Position numbers and translations under genes: made by a program
Notes under the pieces: generated by a model
Told to the model about the DNA's origin: nothing
Databases searched by the model: none
The model's input: the letters and a program-made list of their open reading frames with translations, nothing else
From: JBBTVI01 sp038063315
Lineage (GTDB): Bacteria; Patescibacteriota; Minisyncoccia; Sungbacterales; HO2-52-23
DNA length: 60,947 bases
Reading direction: 5' to 3'
Assembly: GCA_038063315.1 (NCBI GenBank)
Contig: JBBTVI010000027.1
Location: forward strand, 1-60,947
Shown here: positions 16,778 to 24,524 of the stretch, piece by piece
Layout: each line of letters begins with the position of its first letter
Position numbering within the stretch: the stretch's first letter is position 1

Positions 16778-18523
16778 TTATTCTCTTGTCACCCTCAACA
16801 CTTCCTCAATGGACGTGACGTGCTGGGCCGCGCGGATGATCCCTTCGGTCAGCATCGAGATCATCCCTTCGTCTTCGGCTTGTTTGTTGATGCGCTCCGC
16901 GTCTTCGTTTTTCATGATGAGTTCCCTGATTGTCGGCGTTACTTCAAGCACTTCATGGATGCCGATGCGTCCTTTGTATCCTTCCGGGCAATCGTCCGAG
17001 GGCCGCGGTCGCGCCCATTCGATGGCACCCGGCGCGGCTTTGGGGCCGATGACTTTTTCCTTTTTCAAGCGTTCGATCATGGCCTCAATCGGCACGTCTT
17101 TGCTGAGGGCGGCCTGTTCCGGCTCTGACAGAGTATAGACGTCTTTTTCTTCGCAGAGGCGCCGGACAAGGCGCTGGGAAATGATCGCGCTTACAGTCGA
17201 GGCGATAAGAAACGGTTCGATACCCATATCAATAAGCCGGGGGAGGGCTCCGGCCGCGGAATTGGTGTGGAGCGTGGAGAGAACCAGGTGCCCGGTGAGT
17301 GAAGCGTTGATCGCGAGCGCGGCGGTCTCCTTGTCGCGGATTTCGCCGACCATCAGAACGTTGGGATCCTGGCGGAGGAGTGACCGAAGGCCGTTGGCGA
17401 ATGTGAATCCGATATCGGCGTGAACCTGGCTTTGGTTGATCCGGGGCATGCGGTACTCGATCGGATCCTCGATGGTCGAGATGTTGACGCGGGGGGAGTT
17501 GAGCATCTCGAGCACGGTATAGAGAGTCGTGGTTTTCCCGGAGCCCGTGGGGCCGGTGGCGAGAATGATTCCGGTTGGCCGTTTGATGGCGTGTTCAATG
17601 CGTTCGAGATTCAATCCCCAGAAGCCCAGTTCATCCAGGGTGAATTTTTGCCCGGATTCCGGCAGGAGCCGGAGCACGATTTTCTCGCCGGTATAGACGG
17701 GCAGGATGGAGACGCGAAAGGAAATTTTGTACTCCTCGGTTTCTATTTTGAAGCGGCCGTCCTGCGGAAGGCGGTGCTCGTCAAGCCGGAGATTGGACAT
17801 GACTTTGATCCGCGCGACAATTCCCGGTGCAACCTGGCGCGGCAGCACCATGGCTTCGTGGAGAATTCCGTCAATGCGGTAGCGGACGAGCACTTCTTTT
17901 TCCAGCGGCTCGATGTGGATGTCCGATGCGCTCTGTAAAATGGCGTGGCGGACGAGGGTGTCCACGATCCGGATGATCGGGAGGTCCTCGGCCATCTTTT
18001 TGAGGTCTTCGGGTTCGGCCTCTTCGGTATGCGCGGCGACGGTTAATGCTCCGGACTCCTTGGTGATGATATCGCCGAATTCCGCTTCCAGGGTCTTCTG
18101 ATACTGGAGGAGCGCGCTTTTGATTGATTCCGGCGTTGTCAGGCGGGGCAGGATGCGGATGCCCTCCTTTTTTTTGATGAACTCTATGGTCTGGAGGTCG
18201 TCCGGATCGAGCATTGCGACCTCGAGCGACCCTTCGCCGCGCTTAAAAGCAATGATGTTATGCTTTTTCGCGATGGGTTCGGGAATGCTGCGGAGCACGT
18301 CCGGATCGATTTTCTCGCGCGTCAGATCAACAAAAGGAATGCCGAGGATGTAGGCCTCGAGACGCCGCAGGGCTTCCTCGGGAATATAGCCGCCGTTAAG
18401 GAGCGTGTCGCGGAGGGGCTTTCCCGCGGCCTCGGCTTCTTTGACGGCTTTTTGAAGGGCCGCAGGCGTGATAATGCCGGAGTCCCCCAAAAAATTTTTG
18501 AGTTGTGTTTCTTCAACCCTCAT
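16778..18523 (-). CDS. pilB: Type II/IV secretion ATPase, second PilB
   Basis: 581 residues. N-terminal MshEN domain (about 10-150), linker, then the ATPase core. Walker A is GPTGSGKTT, Asp box STIEDPIEYR, Walker B region VLMVGEIRDKETA, and His box STLHTNSAAGALPRLID. The zinc ribbon is reduced, with single Cys at RRLCEEK and DDCPEGYKG. Its ATG overlaps the stop of the receiver gene by four bases (ATGA), so translation is coupled. The kinase, receiver and ATPase genes form one operon. This arrangement suggests a signal-controlled motor, or an alternative extension ATPase. Either reading is inference. Confidence 0.93.
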   Translation of the reverse strand: MRVEETQLKNFLGDSGIITPAALQKAVKEAEAAGKPLRDTLLNGGYIPEEALRRLEAYILGIPFVDLTREKIDPDVLRSIPEPIAKKHNIIAFKRGEGSLEVAMLDPDDLQTIEFIKKKEGIRILPRLTTPESIKSALLQYQKTLEAEFGDIITKESGALTVAAHTEEAEPEDLKKMAEDLPIIRIVDTLVRHAILQSASDIHIEPLEKEVLVRYRIDGILHEAMVLPRQVAPGIVARIKVMSNLRLDEHRLPQDGRFKIETEEYKISFRVSILPVYTGEKIVLRLLPESGQKFTLDELGFWGLNLERIEHAIKRPTGIILATGPTGSGKTTTLYTVLEMLNSPRVNISTIEDPIEYRMPRINQSQVHADIGFTFANGLRSLLRQDPNVLMVGEIRDKETAALAINASLTGHLVLSTLHTNSAAGALPRLIDMGIEPFLIASTVSAIISQRLVRRLCEEKDVYTLSEPEQAALSKDVPIEAMIERLKKEKVIGPKAAPGAIEWARPRPSDDCPEGYKGRIGIHEVLEVTPTIRELIMKNEDAERINKQAEDEGMISMLTEGIIRAAQHVTSIEEVLRVTRE

Positions 18524-18897
18524 TTCGCTTTCTTCCCCAGCACCTCCTGCACCTTGTTCATCACCTCGTTCAAACTGTAACTCGCTTTCACGAGATAGAT
18601 CGTGCCTCCGAGCGCAAGCGCTTTTTCAACATCTGCGCTTGATTCGAGATTCGAGAGAATGATGATCGGAATATCACGCGTTGCGTCATTGCTTTTGAGT
18701 TCCGCGAGCACCGTAAACCCGTCCTTTTTAGGGAGAATGAGATCAAGGAGAATGATGTCGGGCTTCTTTGTTTTTGCGAGTTCAAGCCCGGTCTCGCCGT
18801 CGAGCGCAGAGAGGATTGTATAGCCCTCTTTTTCCAGCGCATACGTCGCGGCGCTTTGGAGCGCGTTTTCGTCTTCAATAAAAAGTATTGTTGTCAT
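18520..18897 (-). CDS. Single-domain response regulator
   Basis: 125 residues from ATG 18897. In-frame sequence further upstream overlaps the kinase gene and is not a receiver. Acidic residues EDE (8-10), phospho-acceptor Asp52 in IILLDLILP, switch Ser in IILSNLE and the conserved Lys in YLVKASYS. No output domain. It lies 13 bases after the histidine kinase stop, and its own stop overlaps the start of the second pilB. It is the likely direct partner of that kinase. It resembles the regulator at 10406-10795 in length and ending. Confidence 0.9.
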   Translation of the reverse strand: MTTILFIEDENALQSAATYALEKEGYTILSALDGETGLELAKTKKPDIILLDLILPKKDGFTVLAELKSNDATRDIPIIILSNLESSADVEKALALGGTIYLVKASYSLNEVMNKVQEVLGKKAK

Positions 18898-18910
18898 GGA
18901 AGTATGATAT

Positions 18911-19870
18911 TTATGCCTTCTCCACGGGCAGCGTAAACCAGAAGTCCGTCCCGTCATCCGACGACGACCGGAAGCCGATGGTCCCGCCCGTGGCCTCAAT
19001 GACGGCCCTTGCGATGTACAGGCCCATTCCGCTTCCTCGCGGATGATGACGCCGGACATTGTCGGCGCGGTAAAATTTCTCAAAAATGTGGCGCTTGTCG
19101 TCGTCAGGAATGCCAAGTCCTTCGTCTTTAATGCTCCACTTGATCATATCCATATTCGGGGCAACCGCCTGCGCGGTAATCGCGATGCGGCCGGATCCGG
19201 GCGTATATTTAACGGCGTTATCAATCAAATTTTGAATCACCATCGCGAGACGTTCCCGATCCGCATAAATCGGCGGTAAGCCCGGATCAGGGGTAAACTC
19301 AAGCGTGATATGGGCGGTTTCGACATAGCGGCGAAACCCGTTCAGAATTTCCGCTGTGAGGTCGTTTAGGGAAAAGCGCTCTTTTTTAAGGGAGAACGTT
19401 CCGACTTCGATCCGGCTGACGTCAAGGAGGGAGTTGACCATCTGGATCATTTGTTCCGTGGTCGTGGTGAGCGTCTCCATGAAGGCGTCAATGCGGCCTC
19501 TGTCCATGCTGTCTTTGGTCATCCCGCGGCCGACAACGTCGAGCGTCCACTTAAAAATGGAGAGGGGCGACCGGAGTTGGTGGGAGACGATGGCGATGAA
19601 TTCGGATTTCATGCGGTTTGCCTCGGCCATGCGGTTAAATCCGGTTGTGATGAAGTGGCCGAGTATCAGCATGACCAAGGTGACGCCGGTGACGGACAGG
19701 ATCTGGACGTCTTCTTCGTATTCAGCGGCGACAATATATGTCGCAAGCATTCCGAAAATGGTCATCCCTCCCATAACGAGGAAAAGAAACGGCGGACATT
19801 CGCGCAGGCGCCATCGTAGCGCGCGGCACTCCGCAAAGATATTCAGTTTTCGCAGCGGCGCAAAAGCCAT
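18911..19870 (-). CDS. Membrane sensor histidine kinase
   Basis: 319 residues. Two transmembrane helices (about 28-48 and 57-77) with almost no extracellular loop, so it probably senses the membrane or a membrane partner. Then the H box FIAIVSHQLRSPL (phospho-acceptor His97) and the HATPase domain: N box NLIDNAVKYT, G1 DEGLGIPDDD, G2 GSGMGLYIARAVIE. No PAS or HAMP domain is evident. First gene of the operon with a receiver protein and a pilB-type ATPase. The promoter lies 35 bases upstream. The start ATG 19870 is supported by the promoter and the basic N-terminus before the first helix. Confidence 0.92.
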   Translation of the reverse strand: MAFAPLRKLNIFAECRALRWRLRECPPFLFLVMGGMTIFGMLATYIVAAEYEEDVQILSVTGVTLVMLILGHFITTGFNRMAEANRMKSEFIAIVSHQLRSPLSIFKWTLDVVGRGMTKDSMDRGRIDAFMETLTTTTEQMIQMVNSLLDVSRIEVGTFSLKKERFSLNDLTAEILNGFRRYVETAHITLEFTPDPGLPPIYADRERLAMVIQNLIDNAVKYTPGSGRIAITAQAVAPNMDMIKWSIKDEGLGIPDDDKRHIFEKFYRADNVRRHHPRGSGMGLYIARAVIEATGGTIGFRSSSDDGTDFWFTLPVEKA

Positions 19871-19904
19871 AAAAAATTTCGGCCTATTTCATACTCTATC
19901 GTGT

Positions 19905-19932
19905 AGTATAACATATGGAGAAACGGTATCAA
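19905..19932 (-). promoter_or_regulatory. Promoter of the kinase-receiver-pilB operon
   Basis: Minus strand TTGATA (19927-19932), a 16-base spacer, TATACT (19905-19910). About 28 bases of leader precede ATG 19870. Confidence 0.65.
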
Positions 19933-19985
19933 TGTGCATAAAGGGTATAGTGGGCCCATGCGTGAGTACATCAATCCAAAGGGGT

Positions 19986-20087
19986 CGTCATTGCGAGGAG
20001 TCCTGCTGCAGGACGACGAAGCAATCCAGAAGAAATACTGGATTGCCGCGCTCCCCCTCGACAGACTCGGGGTCGCTCGCAATGACG
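19986..20087. repeat. Family A dispersed repeat, copy 9
   Basis: Complete copy (CGTCATTGCGAG, GACGAAGCAATCC, CTGGATTGCCGCG, CTCGCAATGACG) in the divergent gap between the kinase operon and nusA. Confidence 0.85.
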
Positions 20088-20137
20088 GATGTAACGGCGG
20101 TGTTGATGGGGGGGTTAAGGGGTTACCGTCCCGCCGA

Positions 20138-20190
20138 TTGACACAAGGGCTCTTTCCATTCTATTGTATATTTGTATATTTACATATACT
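20138..20190 (+). promoter_or_regulatory. Promoter region of nusA
   Basis: TTGACA (20138-20143), 18 bases, TATTGT (20162-20167). A second -10-like box TATACT (20185-20190) ends seven bases before ATG 20198. Either a short leader or a leaderless message is possible, and both may be used. Confidence 0.6.
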
Positions 20191-20197
20191 ATTTTTC

Positions 20198-21442
20198 ATG
20201 CTTGATCTTAAATCGTTTACACAAGCCATTCAGCAGCTGGCTGATGAGAAAGGTATTGCGCGGGACCAAATTATCGAGACCATCGAAATGGCCCTCGCCG
20301 CCGCGTACAAACGCGACTATGGCGAGCGCGGGCAGATGATTCGCGTTTCGCTTGATCCGGCGTCCGGCAAGGCCGAGGTCCGACAGATTAAGACCGTGGT
20401 GGATGAAACCATGGTGCGTTTTGACGAGGACGAGGAAGAGGCAACGGCGGCCGGAGGCGGGGATAAGGACGTCGTGGGCAGTGCTGCAGAGGGCGCGGGG
20501 CGGCCCGGAGAAGAGAGTGCCGGAGCTGAAATGGAAGAACGGAAGGTGCGTTTTAATTCGGAGAAGCACCTGACGGTTGAGGAGGCGCGAGCGACCCATC
20601 CGGATGCGAAAGCGGGCGATGAGATCGAATTTCCCCTGGAGTATCACGACGACTTCGGCCGCATCGCGGCCCAGACCGCAAAACAGGTGATTATCCAGCG
20701 CCTGCGCGAGATCGAGCGGGAAACCATTTTTCAGGAGTTCAAAAACCGCGAGGGCGAGGTTGCGAGCGGGATTATTCAGCGCATGGAGGGCCGGACCGTC
20801 TTTATTGATCTCGGCCGCGCGGTCGCCGCCCTCCCTCCGGAGGAGCAGATTCCCAATGAACGCTATCAGGTCGGAACGCGTCTGAAGGCCATGATTCTCG
20901 CTGTCGAGCGCAATCCCAAAGGATCGGGCGTTTTTCTCTCGCGTTCGCACCCCCGCCTTTTGAAAAAATTATTTGAGATAGAAGTGCCGGAGATCGCATC
21001 GGGCGCCGTGGAAATCAAGGCGGTGGCGCGCGAGGCCGGTTCCCGAACCAAAGTCGCGGTGACCTCGCATGAAGAAGGCGTGGACCCGGTCGGGTCCATG
21101 GTGGGGCAGAAAGGCGTCCGTGTTTCGACGGTCATCCACGAACTAAACGGCGAGAAAATAGACATTATCGAATGGGCCGGAGACGAGAGAGAGTTTGTGG
21201 CGAACAGTTTATCGCCGGCGCGGGTGCTTGGCGTCGAACTGAATGCAGACCGGAAAGAAGCGGCCGTGACGGTTGCGGAGGATCAGTTATCGCTTGCAAT
21301 CGGAAAAGGCGGGCAAAACGTCCGTCTTGCGGCCAAACTGACCGGATGGAAGATTGACGTGCGACCAGCGGTGAAACCCGCCGCAGAAGGGCCGGCAGAA
21401 TCATCTGATGGCCCTAAGGCCGCAGAGAGCGACAGCTCATAG
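20198..21442 (+). CDS. nusA: Transcription elongation/termination factor NusA
   Basis: 414 residues from ATG 20198. A longer in-frame reading upstream only translates the family A repeat. N-terminal RNA polymerase-binding domain (1-70 and 119-160), S1 domain (about 165-235), KH1 with the GxxG loop GQKG, and KH2 with GKGG in LAIGKGGQNVRLAAKLTG. The N-terminal domain is interrupted by an acidic, Gly-rich insertion at about residues 73-118 that most NusA proteins lack. Short acidic tail. No translation-factor neighbours (infB, rimP) follow, unlike the common nusA operon. Confidence 0.93.
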   Translation: MLDLKSFTQAIQQLADEKGIARDQIIETIEMALAAAYKRDYGERGQMIRVSLDPASGKAEVRQIKTVVDETMVRFDEDEEEATAAGGGDKDVVGSAAEGAGRPGEESAGAEMEERKVRFNSEKHLTVEEARATHPDAKAGDEIEFPLEYHDDFGRIAAQTAKQVIIQRLREIERETIFQEFKNREGEVASGIIQRMEGRTVFIDLGRAVAALPPEEQIPNERYQVGTRLKAMILAVERNPKGSGVFLSRSHPRLLKKLFEIEVPEIASGAVEIKAVAREAGSRTKVAVTSHEEGVDPVGSMVGQKGVRVSTVIHELNGEKIDIIEWAGDEREFVANSLSPARVLGVELNADRKEAAVTVAEDQLSLAIGKGGQNVRLAAKLTGWKIDVRPAVKPAAEGPAESSDGPKAAESDSS

Positions 21443-21447
21443 TTGGT

Positions 21448-21674
21448 GAATTATGGGATATGAATTATGTATTATGGGCGACTATGTTCCATAATATGTA
21501 ATCCTTCACAGCCGTCATTGCGAGCGACCCCGAGTTGCGAGGGGGCGCGCGGCAATCCAGTGTTTCTTTTGGATTGCTTCGTCGTCCTGCAGCAGGACTT
21601 CTCGCAATGACGCATGTAACGGGGGTGTTGATGGGACCATGAAGGATTACCATAATACTCACTCCATACTTCAT
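21448..21674. repeat. Family B inverted repeat interrupted by a family A copy
   Basis: Left B arm at 21448-21500 and right B arm at about 21649-21674. The A copy (21513-21612) lies exactly between them, with its usual ends. This stretch holds no gene. Confidence 0.8.
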
Positions 21675-21681
21675 TTTCATC

Positions 21682-23703
21682 ATGCTACTATTCCCCATTA
21701 TCGCGTCTTTAATATCCATCGCGTACGCCGTGTTTTTGATGAGCGTTGTCCGGCGCTATCCGGTGGGCAGCGGGCCCCAGCTCGAGATCTGGCGCGCGAT
21801 CAAGGAAGGATCGCGCGCGTATCTCCGGCGGCAAAATAGGACAATCGCTCTTGTTGCCGTGGTTTTGTTCGCTGTGATCTGGACCGCGCTTGAGAGTATG
21901 ACCATCGCAGTCGGGTTTTTGGCGGGCGCCGGAGCATCGGCTCTCGCCGGGTATCTCGGGATGATGACGGCGGTTGATACGAATGTCCGTACGGCCGAGG
22001 CCGCGCGCTCAGGCGTTTCCCGCGCGTTTCGCGCGGCGTTTCTCGGCGGTTCCGTGACCGGGTTTCTGGTTGTGGGGCTTGCGCTTTTTACAGTGAGCGT
22101 TTTTTACTGGCTGACCGGAGACGTTTCTACGCTCGTCGGTCTTGGTTTCGGCGGTTCTCTTGTGTCGGTTTTCGCGCGCCTGGGCGGTGGAATTTATACG
22201 AAAGGCGCGGACGTCGGCGCGGATCTTGTCGGCAAGGTGGAGCAGGGCATTCCGGAGGACGATCCGCGTAATCCCGCGGTCATCGCCGATAACGTCGGAG
22301 ATAATGTCGGCGACTGCGCCGGAATGGCGGCGGATTTGTTTGAGACATATGCGGTGACGGCTATTGCGGCGATGCTTCTCGGATCATTGCTTTATCCCGG
22401 GAACGAATCCGTCATCATGCTGCCGCTTCTTATCGGCTCGGTCGCGATTGTCGCGTCAATGCTCGGGAGCGCTTTTGTGCGCGTCCGCGAGACCTCAAAA
22501 ATCATGCAGGGCCTCTATCGCGGGCTTTTGATCTCGTCGGTCAGCGCAGCCGCGCTTCTCTGGCCGGTGCTCGCGATGCTTTTCCGCGACGCGCGCGCTC
22601 TTGTGGCTCCTTATTTCATTGCGGCGCTGTCCGGTCTTGCCCTCACCGGCTTCATGGTCTTGGCGACGGAATACTACACATCCAAACGCTTCCGTCCGGT
22701 GCGCGCGATTGCCCGTTCGTCCCTGACCGGACACGCGACCAATATGATTACGGGACTTGCGTTTTCGCTGGAGGCAACGGCGCTTCCGATTATCGGCATT
22801 TCGGCAAGTATCCTTATCGCATTTCTTTTCGGCGGCGGAATGTACGGCGTTGCGGTGGCGGCCATGATGATGCTTGCAATGGCGGGCATCATTGTCGCGA
22901 TCGATGCGTTCGGCCCCATTACGGATAATGCGGGCGGCATTGCCGAGATGGCCGGGCTTCCCGAAGACGTGCGGGAAGTGACCGACGCGCTGGATGCCGT
23001 GGGCAATACGACCAAAGCGGTCACAAAGGGATACGCGATTGCCTCGGCCGGACTTGCCGCGCTTGTGCTTTTTCATTCATTTATCGAAGAATTGAGGGTG
23101 TCATCCGAATCAACGGGGTTTTTGGGGCTCGTCGATGCGCCGGTTTTCTCTTTGGGCGATCCCTATGTTTTAATCGGGCTTTTTATCGGCGGCATGATGC
23201 CGTATCTTTTCGCGTCCATTGCCATGCGGGCAGTCGGGAAAGCGGCCGAGGGGGTGATTGAGGAAGTGCGGCGGCAATTCCGCGAGATCAAAGGCATTAT
23301 GGAGGGCACCGCAAAACCCGAGTATCACCGCGCGGTTGATATTGTGACAAAAAGCGCCCTCAAACAAATGATCGTTCCCGCATTGATTCCGGTTCTTGTG
23401 CCGATTCTTTTGGTGGTGCTTTTTGGGGCACAGGCGCGTTTTGCGCTAGGCGGACTCCTGGTGGGTTCCATCGTCACCGGCCTTTTTGTCGCGATTTCCA
23501 TGACATCCGGCGGGGCTGCATGGGATAACGCGAAAAAATACATCGAGGCCGGCAACTACGGCGGAAAAAAATCGCCCGCGCATCAGGCCGCAGTAACCGG
23601 AGACACCGTGGGCGACCCGTACAAGGATACGGCCGGCCCCGCGATCAATCCGATGATCAAGATCGTCAATATTGTCGCGTTGCTGCTTGTACCTTTTCTG
23701 TAA
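21682..23703 (+). CDS. hppA: K+-independent H+-translocating membrane pyrophosphatase
   Basis: 673 residues, about 16 transmembrane segments. It couples hydrolysis of pyrophosphate to proton export. The pyrophosphate-binding motifs are intact: DVGADLVGKVE, DNVGDNVGDCAGMAADLFE, and the C-terminal TGDTVGDPYKDTAGP. The cation-selectivity position reads GNTTKAVTKG, with Lys445 and Thr448. Lys and Thr there mark the K+-independent proton-pumping subfamily, where K+-dependent enzymes have Ala and Gly. Length is normal. In a cell of small genome this pump could be a major means of energising the membrane, which is inference. Confidence 0.95.
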   Translation: MLLFPIIASLISIAYAVFLMSVVRRYPVGSGPQLEIWRAIKEGSRAYLRRQNRTIALVAVVLFAVIWTALESMTIAVGFLAGAGASALAGYLGMMTAVDTNVRTAEAARSGVSRAFRAAFLGGSVTGFLVVGLALFTVSVFYWLTGDVSTLVGLGFGGSLVSVFARLGGGIYTKGADVGADLVGKVEQGIPEDDPRNPAVIADNVGDNVGDCAGMAADLFETYAVTAIAAMLLGSLLYPGNESVIMLPLLIGSVAIVASMLGSAFVRVRETSKIMQGLYRGLLISSVSAAALLWPVLAMLFRDARALVAPYFIAALSGLALTGFMVLATEYYTSKRFRPVRAIARSSLTGHATNMITGLAFSLEATALPIIGISASILIAFLFGGGMYGVAVAAMMMLAMAGIIVAIDAFGPITDNAGGIAEMAGLPEDVREVTDALDAVGNTTKAVTKGYAIASAGLAALVLFHSFIEELRVSSESTGFLGLVDAPVFSLGDPYVLIGLFIGGMMPYLFASIAMRAVGKAAEGVIEEVRRQFREIKGIMEGTAKPEYHRAVDIVTKSALKQMIVPALIPVLVPILLVVLFGAQARFALGGLLVGSIVTGLFVAISMTSGGAAWDNAKKYIEAGNYGGKKSPAHQAAVTGDTVGDPYKDTAGPAINPMIKIVNIVALLLVPFL

Positions 23704-23733
23704 TTTTGTAGTGAGGGAAGAAAGTCAAAATTC

Positions 23734-23809
23734 TCCGCCATAGGCGCCTACACGTCCGTCTCGCCTCGCTTACGTTATGGTCGTACGTCAGTGAGGCGGT
23801 TATGGCGGA
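23734..23809. other. Long nested hairpin after hppA
   Basis: Outer arms TCCGCCATA (23734-23742) and TATGGCGGA (23801-23809) enclose inner arms CGCCTC (23762-23767) and GAGGCG (23793-23798). No U-tract follows. It may be a decayed repeat or a processing signal for the hppA transcript. Confidence 0.45.
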
Positions 23810-23841
23810 CGGAGCGTCCTCTCATTAACTTTTTTTCAACC

Positions 23842-24045
23842 ATGCGCACGCCAAGACTCCCCATCATTGACATCAAGAAATACGGCGGCAAGCAAGTTGC
23901 TGTCGCGAACGGCAAAATTGTCGCTGTCGGTAAAAATTCGGTGGAGGCGTTCACAAAAGCAAAGGAGCGACTTCCTGAAAAAACGTGGCAGCAAATATTG
24001 CTTGTAAGCGTTCCGAAGGGCCTAACGGTCGTCTATCACCTATGA
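23842..24045 (+). CDS. DUF5678-family small protein
   Basis: 67 residues from ATG 23842. The pattern Y-GGKQVAVANGKIVAVGKNSVEAF matches the DUF5678 fold, a small beta-rich domain of unknown function of the type GKWVAI...GKVVAHG. Its stop overlaps the start of the next gene by four bases (ATGA), so the two are translated together. The next product is a retropepsin-like protein. A conserved partnership is suggested by the coupling, and the small protein could be its substrate, chaperone or inhibitor. No signal peptide is present. It lies 38 bases after a long hairpin that follows hppA. Confidence 0.75.
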   Translation: MRTPRLPIIDIKKYGGKQVAVANGKIVAVGKNSVEAFTKAKERLPEKTWQQILLVSVPKGLTVVYHL

Positions 24046-24503
24046 GTGTGCTCGTGCTTCCATACGGCATCCGCTTTCGCGAGGATGGACGGCTAGAGAC
24101 ATTTCCGATAGCCGAAATTATTCTCTTCGGACGGGATAAAAAAGAAGTGGGCGGAGTCTACCTCATCGACTCAGGCGCAACCACGAGCATCGCTCCCGCA
24201 CATGACGCAGTACTTCTCAATATTCCCCTGTCGCGAGGCCGCAAAACGATCATTCGCGGCATTGGAGAGACACACTTCAGCGGGTACCGACATATCGTGA
24301 GCTGTGCTATCGGGGCAATAATTTGTAAGATACCAATTGTATTTATCGAGGACCCGACGACCCCTCGCATTCTCGGCCGAGAAGGATTTTTTGGCAATTT
24401 CGGCATTCTCTTTGACGAGGGAAAACACCGCATCGCGCTTCTCGAAGTGCAAGAGGAGAGGAATCGCATTAATGCTATCTTCAACGATGCTTCACAATCA
24501 TAA
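24042..24503 (+). CDS. Retropepsin-like aspartic protease
   Basis: 153 residues from ATG 24042. The active-site motif VYLIDSGATTSIAP (Asp-Ser-Gly) near residue 45 and the downstream ILGREGFFGNFGILFDE are the two hallmarks of single-domain retroviral-type aspartic proteases, which work as homodimers. No signal peptide or membrane segment is seen, so it is probably cytoplasmic. The gene is translationally coupled to the DUF5678 gene before it and lies 21 bases ahead of tig. The substrate is unknown. Confidence 0.78.
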   Translation: MSVLVLPYGIRFREDGRLETFPIAEIILFGRDKKEVGGVYLIDSGATTSIAPAHDAVLLNIPLSRGRKTIIRGIGETHFSGYRHIVSCAIGAIICKIPIVFIEDPTTPRILGREGFFGNFGILFDEGKHRIALLEVQEERNRINAIFNDASQS

Positions 24504-24524
24504 TGTTTTACATTTCGCGTTTTT

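Noticed and set aside
19934..20197. Long in-frame N-terminal extension of NusA
   Set aside because: It translates the family A repeat (peptide with LRGVLLQDDEAIQ) and lies upstream of the predicted promoter. ATG 20198 gives the normal NusA start.
20189..20950. 253-codon open frame on the minus strand opposite nusA
   Set aside because: Shadow frame of a high-GC gene. No protein-like composition or motif, and nusA on the other strand is certain.
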